The notes under the pieces: model-generated
Told to the model about the DNA's origin: nothing
What the model saw: only the letters and a program-made list of their open reading frames with translations
Database searches by the model: none
Source: Gemmatimonadota bacterium
GTDB lineage: Bacteria; Gemmatimonadota; Gemmatimonadetes; Gemmatimonadales; Gemmatimonadaceae
DNA length: 64,000 nt
Reading direction: 5' to 3'
NCBI GenBank assembly: GCA_026387915.1
Contig: JAPLKS010000014.1
Span: forward strand, 202,054 to 266,053
Shown: piece by piece, positions 32,847 through 44,094 of the stretch
Layout of the letters: each line of letters starts with the position of its first letter
Numbering within the stretch: the stretch's first letter is position 1
Program-made: the position numbers and the translations under genes

Positions 32847-35800
32847 CGACATTCATCGCATTCTGCTCATCGGTTCCGGCCCTATTGTCATTGGACAGGG
32901 GGCGGAGTTCGACTATTCGGGAACTCAGGCGGCCAAGGCGCTGCGCGAAGAGGGGTACGAGGTGATCCTCGTCAACTCCAATCCGGCGACGATCATGACC
33001 GATCCGGAAATCGCCGATCGCACGTACATCGAGCCGGTGACGCCGGAGTTCGTGGAGCTGATCATCGCCCGCGAGCGGCCGGACGCATTGCTGCCCACGA
33101 TGGGCGGTCAGACGGCTCTCAATGTGGCGATGGCGCTACACGAGAATGGTGTGCTCGCCAAGTACGGCGTGGAGCTCATTGGCGCCAATGCGCGCGCCAT
33201 TGCCGTGGCTGAAGACCGCAAGCTCTTTGGCGAAGCAATGGAGAAGATTGGGCTCACCTGTCCGCAGGGGCGCATCGCCACCACATGGGAAGAAGCGCTG
33301 GCGATCGTGGAGTGGACGGCCTTTCCGGCGATTATCCGTCCGGCGTTCACCCTCGGCGGTTCGGGCGGCGGCATTGCCTATAATCGCGAAGAGTTCGAGG
33401 CCATTGTGCGGCGCGGCCTCGCCGAGAGTCCCATTTCGCAGGTGCTCATCGAAAAGTCGCTGCTCGGGTGGAAGGAGTACGAACTCGAAGTGATGCGCGA
33501 CAAGGACGACAACGTCGTCATCGTGTGCTCCATTGAGAACATCGATCCGATGGGCGTCCACACCGGTGACTCGATTACCGTGGCGCCCGCGATGACGCTG
33601 ACCGACCGTGAATATCAAGTCATGCGTGATGCCGCGATCAAAGTGATTCGCGAGATCGGCGTGGATGCGGGCGGCTGCAATATTCAGTTCGCGGTCAACC
33701 CGGCGAACGGCGACATGGTCGTGATCGAGATGAATCCGCGCGTCTCGCGGTCCTCGGCGCTGGCATCGAAAGCCACGGGTTTCGCGATTGCGCGCATCGG
33801 CACGAAGCTCGCGGTGGGATATCGCCTCGACGAATTGCCCAACGACATCACGGGCACCACGCCGGCGAGCTTTGAGCCGGTGCTCGACTACGTCGTGGTC
33901 AAGTGTCCGCGTTTTGCTTTTGAGAAATTCCCCGCCGCCGATCCGGTGCTCACCACGCAGATGAAGTCGGTGGGTGAGTCGATGGCTATCGGCCGCACAT
34001 TCAAGGAAGCGTTGCAGAAGGGGCTCCGCGCCCTCGAGTCGGGACGCAACGGGTGGACGACGGCCGAGCGTCTTATTGACGATCGCTTGGCGGATGATTC
34101 GCTCGAGACGTTGTGCGATGCGCTCGCGACGCCGACGCCGGAGCGCATCTTTCAGATCAAGCGCGCGTTCGAGCGCGGTCTTGATGTGGCGGAGATTAAC
34201 CGCATTACCGCAGTGGACCCTTGGTTCCTGCAGCAAATGCAAGAGCTCGTCGAGGCGGAGCGTGAGTTCGCCGCGCTGGGCGACGTGGATGCTGAAGCAC
34301 TGCTCGCGATGAAGCGCATGGGCTTTGCCGATGTGCAACTCGGCCAGTTGCGCGGCGAAACCGAGACGCAGATGCGCGAGCGCCGTTGGGGGATGAACCT
34401 TCGCCCCGTGTACAAAATGGTGGACACCTGTGCCGGTGAGTTCCCCTCGAATACGCCGTATTTGTATTCGACGTACGACGAAGAAAGCGAAGCGCCACGC
34501 TCGGGGCGCAAGTCGGTCGTGATCCTCGGCTCCGGTCCGAATCGCATCGGGCAGGGCGTGGAGTTCGACTATTGCTGCGTGCGTGCCGCGCTCGCCCTGC
34601 GTGAGCAGGGTTATGAAACGATCATGGTCAACTCCAATCCCGAGACGGTTTCTACGGACTGGGATACGAGCGACAAGCTGTACTTTGAACCGCTCACACT
34701 GGAGCACGTGCTGGAGATCGTGCAGCGCGAGCAGCCGGTTGGTGTGATTGTGCAGCTCGGCGGCCAGACGCCCCTCAAACTGACGCGACCGCTCGAAGCG
34801 GCCGGCGTGCGCATTCTCGGCACGAGTCCGGATTCGATTGACGAAGCGGAAGATCGCCGTCGTTTTGAGGAAATCGCGCGGCGCTTGGGTGTGGAGCAGC
34901 CGCCCAATGGCACGGCGACGAGCGTAGACGGCGCCGTGGAAATCGCTGATCGCATTGGGTACCCGGTGCTGGTGCGCCCGAGTTATGTGCTGGGCGGCCG
35001 CGCGATGGAGATCGTGTACGACGAAATCAGCCTGCGCGACTATTTTGCGCGTGCGGTGCGGGTGTCGGAGGATCGGCCGGTGCTTGTGGATTCTTTCCTC
35101 GAGGATGCGTTCGAGGCCGACGTCGACGCGCTCAGCGACGGGCATCAAGTGGTGATTGGCGGCGTGATGCAGCACATCGAGAACGCCGGTATCCACTCGG
35201 GCGATTCCGCGTGCGTGCTGCCGCCGTATCTCATTGGCGCCGCCGAACAACAGGTGATGCGCGACCACACGGTGGCGTTCGCCAAAGCGCTCGGTGTGGT
35301 AGGGCTCATCAATGTCCAATACGCCATCAAGAATGGCATCGTGTATGTGATTGAGGTCAATCCGCGGGCGAGTCGCACGGTGCCGTTTGTATCGAAGACC
35401 ATCGGCGTGCCGCTCGCGAGCTATGCCGCGCGCGTGATGCTCGGTGAGACGCTGGCCGATCTCGGCTTCACGAAGGAAGTCATTGCGCCGTACGTTGCCG
35501 TAAAGGAAGCGGTGTTTCCCTTTTCGAAGTTCCGTGAATTCGACCCGATCCTCGGCCCAGAGATGCGTTCGACGGGCGAAGTGATGGGCGTGTCGGACAG
35601 CTTCGGCACCGCCTTTGCCCGTGCAGAGTTAGCAGCGGGCAACGGGTTGCCACTCGAGGGCGCGGTGTTCGTGACGGTCAACGATCACGACAAGCCTACG
35701 GCCGTTGGTGTGGCGCGTCGCTTTCACGAGATGGGATTCAAGGTGATCGCCACGGACGGCACGGCCAAGTACCTGCGGGAGCGCGGCGTGCCGTGCGATC

Positions 35801-36063
35801 AAGTGCATAAGGTGAGCGTGGCGCGCCCCAATGGCATTGACCTTATCAAGAATGGTGAAGTCCAGTTGTTGATCAACACGCCGCTCGGCAAGCGTGCGCA
35901 GAAGGACGACTATTCGCTTCGGCAGGCTGCGATTTCGCACCGCATTGCGTACACGACCACGCTCAGTGCAGCCAACGCCGCCTGCGACGCGATTATTTCA
36001 CTCAAGTCGCGCGCGCCGAGCGTGCGATCCATTCAAGAGTGGCAGGAGACCATCGTCCGATGA
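32833..36063 (+). CDS. carB: Carbamoyl-phosphate synthase large subunit
   Basis: 1076-residue enzyme combining ammonia (from CarA glutaminase), bicarbonate and two ATP into carbamoyl phosphate for pyrimidines and arginine. Two ATP-grasp halves are present, each opening with an [13 protein letters not shown] motif: [18 protein letters not shown] near the start and [18 protein letters not shown] at about 560. [11 protein letters not shown] and [11 protein letters not shown] are the paired phosphate loops, and the C-terminal allosteric domain follows. It overlaps rmd and is overlapped by wbpD; carA is not here. Confidence 0.98.
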   Translation: MPRRNDIHRILLIGSGPIVIGQGAEFDYSGTQAAKALREEGYEVILVNSNPATIMTDPEIADRTYIEPVTPEFVELIIARERPDALLPTMGGQTALNVAMALHENGVLAKYGVELIGANARAIAVAEDRKLFGEAMEKIGLTCPQGRIATTWEEALAIVEWTAFPAIIRPAFTLGGSGGGIAYNREEFEAIVRRGLAESPISQVLIEKSLLGWKEYELEVMRDKDDNVVIVCSIENIDPMGVHTGDSITVAPAMTLTDREYQVMRDAAIKVIREIGVDAGGCNIQFAVNPANGDMVVIEMNPRVSRSSALASKATGFAIARIGTKLAVGYRLDELPNDITGTTPASFEPVLDYVVVKCPRFAFEKFPAADPVLTTQMKSVGESMAIGRTFKEALQKGLRALESGRNGWTTAERLIDDRLADDSLETLCDALATPTPERIFQIKRAFERGLDVAEINRITAVDPWFLQQMQELVEAEREFAALGDVDAEALLAMKRMGFADVQLGQLRGETETQMRERRWGMNLRPVYKMVDTCAGEFPSNTPYLYSTYDEESEAPRSGRKSVVILGSGPNRIGQGVEFDYCCVRAALALREQGYETIMVNSNPETVSTDWDTSDKLYFEPLTLEHVLEIVQREQPVGVIVQLGGQTPLKLTRPLEAAGVRILGTSPDSIDEAEDRRRFEEIARRLGVEQPPNGTATSVDGAVEIADRIGYPVLVRPSYVLGGRAMEIVYDEISLRDYFARAVRVSEDRPVLVDSFLEDAFEADVDALSDGHQVVIGGVMQHIENAGIHSGDSACVLPPYLIGAAEQQVMRDHTVAFAKALGVVGLINVQYAIKNGIVYVIEVNPRASRTVPFVSKTIGVPLASYAARVMLGETLADLGFTKEVIAPYVAVKEAVFPFSKFREFDPILGPEMRSTGEVMGVSDSFGTAFARAELAAGNGLPLEGAVFVTVNDHDKPTAVGVARRFHEMGFKVIATDGTAKYLRERGVPCDQVHKVSVARPNGIDLIKNGEVQLLINTPLGKRAQKDDYSLRQAAISHRIAYTTTLSAANAACDAIISLKSRAPSVRSIQEWQETIVR

Positions 36064-36641
36064 CTGACACGCCCTGGGTGCACGAGTCTGCGTATGTCGA
36101 TGACGGGGCCGTGATCGGCGCCGGCACGAAGGTGTGGCACTTCTGTCACGTCATGAGCGGCGCGAAGATCGGCGCGCACTGCTCGCTCGGGCAAAACGTG
36201 GTGGTGATGAACGGCACGGTGATTGGCAACAACGTCAAGATTCAGAATAACGTCTCGATTTACGAGGGCGTGGAGCTGGAGGACGACGTGTTCTGCGGGC
36301 CGTCGATGGTGTTCACCAACGTCATTAATCCGCGCAGCGCGGTGAGCCGAAAGCACGAATACCGGCGCACGCTCGTTGGGCGCGGCGCGTCAATCGGCGC
36401 CAACGCGACCATCGTGTGCGGGGCGACCCTCGGCGCATACAGTTTCGTCGGGGCAGGGGCGGTCGTCACGAAGGATGTACCGTCTCATGCGCTCGTCGTT
36501 GGCGTGCCGGCGCGGCGAGTCGGCTGGATGTGCGAGTGCGGGGTGCAGTTGGAGGAGGGGCTCATGGAGCTCACGTGCCCGTCCTGCGGCAAGACCTACA
36601 CGCGGCGCGGTGAGACTGTCACGCGCGCCGAAGAGGAATAA
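36060..36641 (+). CDS. wbpD: Left-handed beta-helix N-acetyltransferase (WbpD type)
   Basis: 193-residue hexapeptide-repeat acetyltransferase, probable UDP-2-acetamido-3-amino-2,3-dideoxyglucuronate N-acetyltransferase. Repeats such as [39 protein letters not shown] and [17 protein letters not shown] are clear. The C-terminus carries a small zinc-ribbon (CECG, CPSC) also seen in the WbpD group. ATGA overlap with carB; TAATG to the dehydrogenase gene. Confidence 0.88.
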   Translation: MTDTPWVHESAYVDDGAVIGAGTKVWHFCHVMSGAKIGAHCSLGQNVVVMNGTVIGNNVKIQNNVSIYEGVELEDDVFCGPSMVFTNVINPRSAVSRKHEYRRTLVGRGASIGANATIVCGATLGAYSFVGAGAVVTKDVPSHALVVGVPARRVGWMCECGVQLEEGLMELTCPSCGKTYTRRGETVTRAEEE

Positions 36642-37681
36642 TGACCGTCCAAAAGTCGCTTCGCGTTGCCCTCGTGGGCTGCGGCCGCATCTCCAAGAAT
36701 CACTTTGACGCCATTGCCAAAGTTGACGGGCTCGAGGTGTCGGCCGTCTGCGACATCGTGGAGTCTCGGGCGCAAGAAGCCGGCGCTGCGCTGGGCGTGC
36801 CGTACTTCACGTCGTACGACAAAATGTTGCGCGAGGCGACCTGCGACGTGGTGACGGTCGCCACGCCGAGCGGGCTGCATCCGGAGCATGGCATTGCCGC
36901 CGCGCGTGCTGGCAAGCACGTGGTGAGCGAGAAGCCGATGGCGATCTCGCTCAAGGGCGCCGATGCGCTGGTGAAGGCCTGTGATGACGCCGGGGTGCAG
37001 CTGTTTGTCGTGAAGCAGAATCGACTCAATCCGTCGATCCAGCTGTTGCGCCGCGCCATCGATAAGGGGCGCTTCGGGCGCATCTACATGGCGAATGCCA
37101 CCGTCCGTTGGGCGCGGCCGCAGGAGTACTACGATCAAGCGCCGTGGCGTGGCACGTGGGAGTTTGACGGTGGCGCCTTTATGAATCAGGCGTCGCACTA
37201 CGTGGACCTCGTGCAGTGGCTTGTGGGTCCCGTGGAGAGCGTGATTGCCAAGACGGCGACCCTCGCTCGGCGTATTGAGGCCGAGGATAGTGGTGTGGCC
37301 GTGCTCAAGTTCCGCAGCGGGGCGCTGGGCTGCATCGAGGTGAGCATGCTCACCTATCCGAAGAATCTCGAAGGGTCCATCACGATCCTCGGAGAGACTG
37401 GGACGGTGAAGATTGGCGGCACCGCCGTGAACAAAGTGGAGACCTGGCAGTTCGCGGACTACGATGACGACGATAAGACCGTGGATGCCGCCAGCACGAG
37501 CCCGCCGAGCGTCTATGGCTTCGGGCACGAGGGGTATTACCGGAACGTGCTGGAGGTCCTGCGGGGCGGGGCCAAGGCCGACACGGACGGGCGTGGGGGA
37601 CGGAAGTCGCTGGAGCTGATTCTCGGGATTTATGAGTCGGCGCGAACAGGGGCTGAGGTGCCGTTGCCGCTCAAGGGATAG
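36641..37681 (+). CDS. wbpB: Gfo/Idh/MocA oxidoreductase (WbpB/WlbA type)
   Basis: 346-residue NAD(P) oxidoreductase with VALVGCGRISKNHFDAI at the N-terminus, the EKPMAIS catalytic-Lys segment and QASHYVDLVQWLVG. This matches UDP-2-acetamido-2-deoxy-glucuronate 3-dehydrogenases, which supply the 3-keto sugar for the aminotransferase. The transaminase gene follows after a terminator. Identity as WbpB rests on the pathway neighbours. Confidence 0.86.
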   Translation: MTVQKSLRVALVGCGRISKNHFDAIAKVDGLEVSAVCDIVESRAQEAGAALGVPYFTSYDKMLREATCDVVTVATPSGLHPEHGIAAARAGKHVVSEKPMAISLKGADALVKACDDAGVQLFVVKQNRLNPSIQLLRRAIDKGRFGRIYMANATVRWARPQEYYDQAPWRGTWEFDGGAFMNQASHYVDLVQWLVGPVESVIAKTATLARRIEAEDSGVAVLKFRSGALGCIEVSMLTYPKNLEGSITILGETGTVKIGGTAVNKVETWQFADYDDDDKTVDAASTSPPSVYGFGHEGYYRNVLEVLRGGAKADTDGRGGRKSLELILGIYESARTGAEVPLPLKG

Positions 37682-37702
37682 GGGTCGGTGACCGACGGGC
37701 TG

Positions 37703-37738
37703 ACGGCGGGGTTCTCAGAGGAGAATCCCGCCGTTTTT
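37703..37738 (+). terminator. Rho-independent terminator after wbpB
   Basis: 14-bp stem with one G-T pair (37703-37716 with 37721-37734), loop AGAG, and TTTTT at 37734-37738. It splits the sugar cluster into two transcription units. Confidence 0.93.
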
Positions 37739-37875
37739 CGTTGACTTATCCTCGACTTCCGGCGAGCTTTAACAGTTGTCTGGAGGTGGGTTTTGGCCGG
37801 TTTGAGGGAGCGAAAGTTCTCTCGGCGGACCCGTCTCCAGTCGCCCCTTTCCGAATCCGATCCAACATCACAAAT

Positions 37876-38988
37876 ATGCCAGTCCCTCTGCTCGACCTGC
37901 GCGCCCAACACGCCCTGATCAAGGATGCCGTGATGCAGGCGCTGATGCCGGTCATCGATGACCAGGCGTTTATTCTCGGGGCACCCGTCGCTAGGCTTGA
38001 GGCCGACGTCGCGGCGCTCTCCAACACCAAGCACGCCATCGGCTGTGCGAGCGGCACGGATGCGATTCTCCTCGCGCTTCGGGCGCTCGATATTGGCGCT
38101 GGCGACGAAGTAGTCACCACGCCGTTCACGTTCTTTGCGACCGCCGGCACCATCCACAACGTGGGCGCGACGCCCGTGTTTGTGGACATCGACCCCAAGA
38201 CGTTCAACATCCGCCCCGACCTTGCGGCCGCGGCGGTAACGTCAAAGACCAAGGCCGTCGTGCCGGTGGATCTGTTTGGACAGATCGCCGCCATCGAAGA
38301 AATCCGCCGCTTGTTGCCCACGATGCCGATCATTGAAGATGCGGCGCAGTCGATTGGGGCGCGCCGCAAGATCGATGGAGCGTGGACGATGGCCGGCCAG
38401 ACGGCCACCATCGGCACCTTCTCGTTCTTTCCGTCCAAGAACCTCGGCGGCTACGGTGACGGCGGCATGATGGTCACGCAGGATGACGCCATTGCCACGC
38501 GCCTGAAGCGTCTGCGCGTGCACGGCGGACTGCAGACCTATCTGCACGAAGAAGTCGGTTACAACTCGCGCCTCGACGCCCTGCAGGCCGCGGCGTTGAT
38601 CGGCAAGCTCCCGTACCTCGGTGGCTGGAGTGCGAAGCGTCGCGAGAACGCCGCGTTTTACGACGCCGCGTTCGCGGACATCGCCGACATCACGACACCG
38701 TTTATTGACCCGGCCAACGAGAGCATCTTCAACCAGTACACGTTGCGCGTGCAGCGCCGCGATGAGTTGAAGCAGCACCTCGCGGCGAAGGGGATCGGTC
38801 ACTCCGTGTACTATCCGCTCCCGCTCCATTTGCAGCCGTGCTTTTCGTACCTCGGGTACAAGGTGGGGAGCTGCCCCGAGTCGGAGCGCGCCGCCCACGA
38901 AGTCGTGTCGCTCCCGATTTATCCTGAACTCACGCGCGCACAGCTGGATGAAGTAGTCGCGGCGGTTCGTAGCTTCTTCGGACGATAG
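37876..38988 (+). CDS. wbpE: DegT/DnrJ/EryC1/StrS aminotransferase (WbpE type)
   Basis: PLP-dependent sugar aminotransferase, 370 residues. The catalytic lysine lies in FFPSKNLGGYGDGG; IGCASGTDAILLAL, TTPFTFFATA and EDAAQSIGA are the usual cofactor-binding segments. With WbpA, WbpB and WbpD it completes UDP-2,3-diacetamido-2,3-dideoxyglucuronate synthesis. ATG 37876 is used for the canonical PVPLLDL start; the 137 bases before it contain no gene, a TTGACT at 37741 and no convincing -10. Confidence 0.9.
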   Translation: MPVPLLDLRAQHALIKDAVMQALMPVIDDQAFILGAPVARLEADVAALSNTKHAIGCASGTDAILLALRALDIGAGDEVVTTPFTFFATAGTIHNVGATPVFVDIDPKTFNIRPDLAAAAVTSKTKAVVPVDLFGQIAAIEEIRRLLPTMPIIEDAAQSIGARRKIDGAWTMAGQTATIGTFSFFPSKNLGGYGDGGMMVTQDDAIATRLKRLRVHGGLQTYLHEEVGYNSRLDALQAAALIGKLPYLGGWSAKRRENAAFYDAAFADIADITTPFIDPANESIFNQYTLRVQRRDELKQHLAAKGIGHSVYYPLPLHLQPCFSYLGYKVGSCPESERAAHEVVSLPIYPELTRAQLDEVVAAVRSFFGR

Positions 38989-38996
38989 GCCGCGCG

Positions 38997-40331
38997 ATGA
39001 CATCGCAGATGAAACAGCAGCTACTCGGGCGCATCAAGGACCGGACCGCGATCTCCGGTGTGGTGGGGCTCGGGTACGTCGGACTGCCGTTGGCGATGGA
39101 GTTCTGCGAGGCAGGGTTCCGCGTGGCGGGCTTCGATGTGAGCGAGTCGGTGTGCGCGGGGCTGATGGCGGGGCGCTCGCACATCATGGACGTGCCCGCT
39201 GAACAGTTGGCGCGCCACGTGAAGAGCGGCAAGTTCGTGGCCAGCACCGACGAGTCGGCGCTCAAGGTTGCCGACGCTATCTCGATTGCGGTGCCCACGC
39301 CGCTGGCCAAGACGCGCGATCCGGATATGTCGTACGTGATTGCCGCCGCCGAGACGGTGGTGCGTCAGGCGCACGCCGGTATGTTGGTGGTGCTGGAGAG
39401 TACGACGTACCCCGGCACGACGCGCGACGTGATGCAGCCGCGGCTCGAAGCCCTCGGGTACACGATCGGTGACGACGTGTTTCTAGCGTTCTCCCCCGAG
39501 CGCGTCGATCCGGGCAATGCCAAGTGGCACACCAAGAACACCCCCAAGATCATTGGCGGCATTACGCCGGCGTGCAACGAAGTGTCGATGGCGCTGTACG
39601 CCACCTGCATTGACACGATTGTGCCGGTGTCGTCGCCTGAGGCCGCGGAGTTGGCCAAGCTGCTCGAGAATACCTTCCGCTCGGTGAACATCGGGCTCGT
39701 CAACGAAATGGCGATCATTTGCGATCGCTTGGGCGTGGACGTGTGGGAAGTGATCGATGCGGCGGCCACCAAGCCGTTTGGGTTTATGAAGTTCACGCCG
39801 GGCCCTGGTATCGGCGGACACTGCATTCCCCTCGACCCGCATTACCTCGCGTGGAAGATGCGCACGCTCAACTACAAGACGCGCTTCATCGACCTCGCCA
39901 GCGAGATCAACTCGGCGATGCCCGATGTGGTGGTTGAAAAAGTGTCGCGCGCGCTGAACGACGCGAGCAAGCCGGTGAAGGGAAGCCGCGCGCTCGTGCT
40001 CGGTGTCGCGTACAAGAAAGACATTGACGATATGCGCGAGAGCCCAGCGTTCGACGTCATTCGACTGCTCGAGGAGCGGGGCGCGCACGTCGTGTTTCAC
40101 GACTCCTACGTGGCCTCGTATCAGGAAGAGGACGAGACACGCGTTGGGGTTGCGCTCACGGACGCCGAGCTCGCCAAGGCCGACGTCGTGGTGATTGTGA
40201 CGGACCACAGCAATGTGGACTACCAGCGTGTGGTGGATCAGGCGTCGCTGATTGTGGACACGCGCAACGCGCTGAAGGCCACGCGGCCGTCGAAGGCGCG
40301 CATCGTCTCCTTGTCGGCGCTGCACGCATGA
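38997..40331 (+). CDS. wbpA: UDP-N-acetylglucosamine 6-dehydrogenase (WbpA/WecC type)
   Basis: NAD-dependent nucleotide-sugar dehydrogenase of 444 residues oxidising the C6 hydroxyl of a UDP-HexNAc to the uronate. GVVGLGYVGLPLAMEF (NAD loop), the catalytic Cys in GIGGHCIPLDPHYLAWK and [16 protein letters not shown] are present. The GHCIP motif marks the WbpA/WecC branch rather than UDP-glucose dehydrogenase, whose cognate is encoded next door. Overlaps ugd by ATGA. Confidence 0.88.
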   Translation: MTSQMKQQLLGRIKDRTAISGVVGLGYVGLPLAMEFCEAGFRVAGFDVSESVCAGLMAGRSHIMDVPAEQLARHVKSGKFVASTDESALKVADAISIAVPTPLAKTRDPDMSYVIAAAETVVRQAHAGMLVVLESTTYPGTTRDVMQPRLEALGYTIGDDVFLAFSPERVDPGNAKWHTKNTPKIIGGITPACNEVSMALYATCIDTIVPVSSPEAAELAKLLENTFRSVNIGLVNEMAIICDRLGVDVWEVIDAAATKPFGFMKFTPGPGIGGHCIPLDPHYLAWKMRTLNYKTRFIDLASEINSAMPDVVVEKVSRALNDASKPVKGSRALVLGVAYKKDIDDMRESPAFDVIRLLEERGAHVVFHDSYVASYQEEDETRVGVALTDAELAKADVVVIVTDHSNVDYQRVVDQASLIVDTRNALKATRPSKARIVSLSALHA

Positions 40332-41635
40332 ACGTCACGGTCGTTGGTTCCGGCTATGTAGGCCTCGTCGCGGGTGCGTGCTTCGCCGAGACGGGCGTGG
40401 CGGTGACGTGCGCCGATGTCGATCAAAAAAAAATCGACGGACTCAAGCAGAACATTCTCCCCATTTATGAGCCTGGGCTCGATTCGCTCGTCGAACGCAA
40501 TCAGGCGCAGGGGCGCCTGCAGTTCACGACCGACGTGCCGGCCAGCGTGCGTAGCGCGACGGTGGTATTCATCGCGGTCGGCACACCGCCCGATGAAGAT
40601 GGGTCGGCGGATCTTTCGCACGTGCTCGCGGTGGCCGAGACGATTGGTCAGCACATGGCGCACGAAACCGTCGTGGTGACGAAGTCCACCGTTCCGGTGG
40701 GCACGGCCGCTCGAGTACACGCGGCCGTCGCTAAGCACGCCAAGTTCCCCTTCCACGTTGTCTCCAATCCGGAGTTCCTGAAGGAAGGCGCGGCGGTGGA
40801 CGACTTTCTCAAGCCCGATCGCGTGGTGCTCGGCGTCGACAGCGACTTTGCGCGGAGCGTGATGGCTGAGCTCTATGCGCCATTCGTGCGCACGGGCAAG
40901 CCGATCATCTTCATGGACGTGCCGTCGGCTGAAATGACCAAGTACGCCGCGAACGCCATGCTCGCCACGCGTATCTCGTTCATGAATGAGATTGCGAATC
41001 TGTGTGAGAAAGTCGGCGCGAATGTGGACTTGGTTCGCAAAGGCATCGGCAGCGACTCGCGCATTGGGCCGTCGTTCTTGTTTCCGGGGCCTGGCTACGG
41101 CGGCTCGTGCTTCCCCAAGGACGTAAAGGCGTTGCTGCACACGTCCGAGGAGCGCGGCGCGCCGATGCAGGTGTTGGCGGCGGTGGAAGCGGCCAATGAC
41201 TTCCAGAAGCATCGGTTGTTTGAAAAACTCAAGGCGGCCTTTGGCGGCCCGCTCAAGGGAGCGCGCATTGCGGTGTGGGGGCTCGCCTTCAAAGCGCAGA
41301 CCGACGACATGCGCGAGTCGCCGGCGCTCACGCTCATTGAGGCGCTATTGGCGGAAGGGGCGACCGTCGTCGCGCACGATCCTGCCGCGATGCACGAGGC
41401 GGAGCGCCGACTCGGCGCCCGTATTGGGTATGCGGCGACGAACTATGACGCATTGACCGGCGCCGATGCGCTGGTGATTGTGACCGACTGGAACGAATAC
41501 CGCTTTCCTGATTTCGCGCGCATCAAGGCGGCGCTCAAGCGCCCAGTGGTTGTGGATGGTCGCAATCTGTACGATCCCGCGAAGATGGAGCAGTTCGGGT
41601 TCACCTATCGGTCGCTCGGTCGAGGCACCGCATGA
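40328..41635 (+). CDS. ugd: UDP-glucose 6-dehydrogenase
   Basis: 435-residue NAD-dependent enzyme making UDP-glucuronate. [22 protein letters not shown]-terminus, the [16 protein letters not shown] segment and the catalytic Cys in [14 protein letters not shown] are diagnostic. Starts within the WbpA stop and overlaps the decarboxylase start, so UDP-glucuronate is made and used by adjacent products. Confidence 0.95.
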   Translation: MNVTVVGSGYVGLVAGACFAETGVAVTCADVDQKKIDGLKQNILPIYEPGLDSLVERNQAQGRLQFTTDVPASVRSATVVFIAVGTPPDEDGSADLSHVLAVAETIGQHMAHETVVVTKSTVPVGTAARVHAAVAKHAKFPFHVVSNPEFLKEGAAVDDFLKPDRVVLGVDSDFARSVMAELYAPFVRTGKPIIFMDVPSAEMTKYAANAMLATRISFMNEIANLCEKVGANVDLVRKGIGSDSRIGPSFLFPGPGYGGSCFPKDVKALLHTSEERGAPMQVLAAVEAANDFQKHRLFEKLKAAFGGPLKGARIAVWGLAFKAQTDDMRESPALTLIEALLAEGATVVAHDPAAMHEAERRLGARIGYAATNYDALTGADALVIVTDWNEYRFPDFARIKAALKRPVVVDGRNLYDPAKMEQFGFTYRSLGRGTA

Positions 41636-42585
41636 GAGTCTTGATTACCGGTGCGGCTGGTTTCCTCGGTTCTCACCTGTCGGAGCGTTTTCTTGCCGAC
41701 GGGCATTCGGTGGTGGGGCTCGACAACTTCATCACCGGCCATCCCGACAATATCGCGCATTTGATTGGGCACGAACGGTTCTCGTTCATGCGGCACAATA
41801 TCTCCGAGTACACGTACGTCGCCGGGGATCTCGACGGGGTGCTGCACTTTGCGAGTCCGGCAAGCCCCATCGACTATCTCGAGCTCCCCATTCAGACGCT
41901 CAAAGTGGGTTCGTTGGGTACGCATAATGCGCTCGGCATTGCGCTCGCCAAGAAGGCGCGCTTCTTCATTGCGTCGACAAGTGAAGTGTACGGCGATCCG
42001 CTCGTGCACCCGCAGCCGGAGAGCTACTGGGGCAATGTGAATCCGATTGGCCCGCGCGGTGTGTACGATGAGGCCAAGCGATTCGCCGAAGCGCTTACGA
42101 TGGCGTATCACCGCTTTCACGGGGTGGACACGCGCATCGTGCGCATTTTCAACACGTATGGCCCGCGCATGCGGCCGCGCGACGGCCGCGTGGTGTCGAA
42201 CTTCATCGTGCAGGCGCTGTTAGGTGAGCCACTCACGATTTACGGCGATGGCTCGCAGACGCGTTCGTTCTGTTTTGTGGACGATGAGGTCGAAGGGATT
42301 TATCAGCTCTTTCTGCGCGGCGACGCCAATCCCACGAATATCGGCAACCCGGTGGAGTACACCGTGAAGCAGCTCGCCGAGATCGTGGTGGAACTCACCG
42401 GCACCGCCGCGCCCATTGTCTATAAGCCGCTTCCCGAGGATGACCCCAAGGTGCGACAGCCCGACATCACCCGTGCCCGCACGATGCTCGGCTGGGAGCC
42501 GAAGGTCGACGTACGCGAAGGCGTGCAACGGACCATTGACTATTTCAAAACGCTGGTCGGATCGTCGAGGATGGCGCCCCGATGA
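41632..42585 (+). CDS. uxs: UDP-glucuronate decarboxylase (UDP-xylose synthase)
   Basis: Extended SDR of 317 residues with [44 protein letters not shown], the catalytic YDEAKR and IFNTYGPRM: the UXS pattern. It would convert UDP-glucuronate from the preceding gene to UDP-xylose. Coupled by ATGA on both sides. UDP-xylose as product is the family expectation; UDP-4-keto-pentose relatives are less likely. Confidence 0.92.
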   Translation: MRVLITGAAGFLGSHLSERFLADGHSVVGLDNFITGHPDNIAHLIGHERFSFMRHNISEYTYVAGDLDGVLHFASPASPIDYLELPIQTLKVGSLGTHNALGIALAKKARFFIASTSEVYGDPLVHPQPESYWGNVNPIGPRGVYDEAKRFAEALTMAYHRFHGVDTRIVRIFNTYGPRMRPRDGRVVSNFIVQALLGEPLTIYGDGSQTRSFCFVDDEVEGIYQLFLRGDANPTNIGNPVEYTVKQLAEIVVELTGTAAPIVYKPLPEDDPKVRQPDITRARTMLGWEPKVDVREGVQRTIDYFKTLVGSSRMAPR

Positions 42586-43481
42586 CTCTTTCGTCGCTCC
42601 GGCTCGCGCGTCGAACACGGACCTCCCCTTCGGGTATCACCCGCATGACTGCACGCACCCGCGCTACTGTCGTTGTCTCGCTGCTCCTGTTGGCCGCCTG
42701 TAACCGCGGCTTTCAGTTGCGCAAATATCCCACGAACGCCGGACTGTTCAAGGCGTCGATGGCCGAGTTCCAGGCCAAGAAGTGGGAGAATGCGATCACC
42801 GGCTTTGAGAAACTCACGCTCGATCTCTCCGCACGCGACACGTTGTTGCCGTTGGCGCACTACTACCTCGGCAAGTCGCACGAGAATCGCGAGGAGTTTC
42901 TGTTGGCAGCGCAGAGTTATGCCCGCCTAGCGGAGTCGTTCCCGGACGATTCGCTCGCGGCATCGGCGCTGCTCTCCGCTGGCGACTCGTACCTGAAGAT
43001 GTGGCGCGACCCGTCGCTCGACCCCACGTATGCGACGATGGCGCAGACGCAGTATCGGTTGCTCGCGAGCGTCTATCCGGAATCCCCGCTGAAGGTACAA
43101 GCCGAGAAGGGTGCGCAGAAAATCGAGGAGTTGCTGGCGACGAAGGATTATGAAACGGGGATGCACTATGTGCGTCGTCGCGCCTTTGACTCCGCGCTGA
43201 TTTACCTCAAGGACGTGGTGCGCAACTTCCCGAACTCGGCGAAATCGCGGGATGCGATGCTCCGTATTGTTGAGGTGTATCGTCGCCCCGAGATGAACTA
43301 CAAGGACGAAGCCAAGGAGATGTGCGTCGCGCTCAATGGTGCGTATCCGCGCGACACGGATGTGGCCAAATTGTGCCCTGAGGAAGTGGCCGCTGACTCC
43401 ACGGGATCAAAGGCAAAACTGCCGATGCCTAGCCTGCCGCTGCCCAAGAAGCCGGGCGCGGTCTCTCCGTTCTCGCGCTAA
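42582..43481 (+). CDS. bamD: Outer-membrane assembly lipoprotein BamD
   Basis: Lipoprotein of the BAM complex that inserts beta-barrels into the outer membrane. The lipobox is LLAAC, followed by tetratricopeptide-like repeats ([22 protein letters not shown] and [14 protein letters not shown] regions). Start uncertain: ATG 42582 overlaps the previous stop in the ATGA style common here but gives a long basic n-region; ATG 42645 ([11 protein letters not shown]) gives a standard signal peptide. The C-terminal Lys/Pro-rich tail is extra. Confidence 0.87.
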   Translation: MTLSSLRLARRTRTSPSGITRMTARTRATVVVSLLLLAACNRGFQLRKYPTNAGLFKASMAEFQAKKWENAITGFEKLTLDLSARDTLLPLAHYYLGKSHENREEFLLAAQSYARLAESFPDDSLAASALLSAGDSYLKMWRDPSLDPTYATMAQTQYRLLASVYPESPLKVQAEKGAQKIEELLATKDYETGMHYVRRRAFDSALIYLKDVVRNFPNSAKSRDAMLRIVEVYRRPEMNYKDEAKEMCVALNGAYPRDTDVAKLCPEEVAADSTGSKAKLPMPSLPLPKKPGAVSPFSR

Positions 43482-43511
43482 GCGCGAACCTGGGGGAGGA
43501 GGAGCGGGTTG

Positions 43512-44078
43512 ATGCGCATCGGAGTGTTTGGCGGAACGTTTGATCCTCCGCACATCGGGCACCTGTTGGCCGCGACCGATGCGTGTGAGGCGCTGGCGTT
43601 AGATCGGCTGGTGTTCATCCCAGCCGCCGAGCAGCCGCTGAAAATGGGGACGGTGGTGGCGCCGGCGCATCATCGCTTGGCGATGGTGGAGCGGCTCATC
43701 GAAGGGGATTCGCGGTTCGCTGTCGATGCCCTCGAAATCGACCGGGGCGGGTTATCTTACACGGTTGATACGTTGCGGGCGTTGCGCAGTCGCTGGGCCG
43801 GTGATGTGGCACCATTCCTGCTTTTGGGGAGGGATGCGGTGGCCGCTCTGCCGAAATGGCGCGAGCCGGAGGCAGTGATGTCGTTGGCGCAGGTCGTCGT
43901 GCTCACGCGCGCTGGTGAGTCGGCGGAGTTGCCGGCCGGTGTTCGGGCGCTTGCCACGCGCCGGGTGGATGTGTCGTCCACCGAAGTACGCGCGCGGGTG
44001 CGGGAAGGAAAGTCGATTCGAGGATTCGTGCCGGATGCGGTGGCGACCTATATCGCCGCTGTCGGCTTGTACCGATAA
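43512..44078 (+). CDS. nadD: Nicotinate-nucleotide adenylyltransferase
   Basis: 188-residue enzyme adenylating nicotinate mononucleotide in NAD synthesis. FGGTFDPPHIGH (nucleotidyltransferase HxGH) and the C-terminal ISSTxVR-type VSSTEVRARV motif are present. ATG 43512 with GGAGGAGG at 43493-43501 is chosen over TTG 43509. Confidence 0.95.
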   Translation: MRIGVFGGTFDPPHIGHLLAATDACEALALDRLVFIPAAEQPLKMGTVVAPAHHRLAMVERLIEGDSRFAVDALEIDRGGLSYTVDTLRALRSRWAGDVAPFLLLGRDAVAALPKWREPEAVMSLAQVVVLTRAGESAELPAGVRALATRRVDVSSTEVRARVREGKSIRGFVPDAVATYIAAVGLYR

Positions 44079-44094
44079 AGGAGCTCTGTAGGAC

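Noticed and set aside
33136..35319. A 727-codon open frame antisense to carB, and similar long antisense frames at 3534-5360, 44404-46392 and 47981-49585
   Set aside because: They lie fully inside strongly conserved genes on the other strand, translate to Arg/His/Ala-rich sequence without known motifs, and are expected by-products of high GC.
37741..37752. TTGACTTATCC as a -35 element or DnaA box
   Set aside because: No -10 at the right spacing and only a partial match to TTATCCACA; no cluster of boxes or AT-rich unwinding region.
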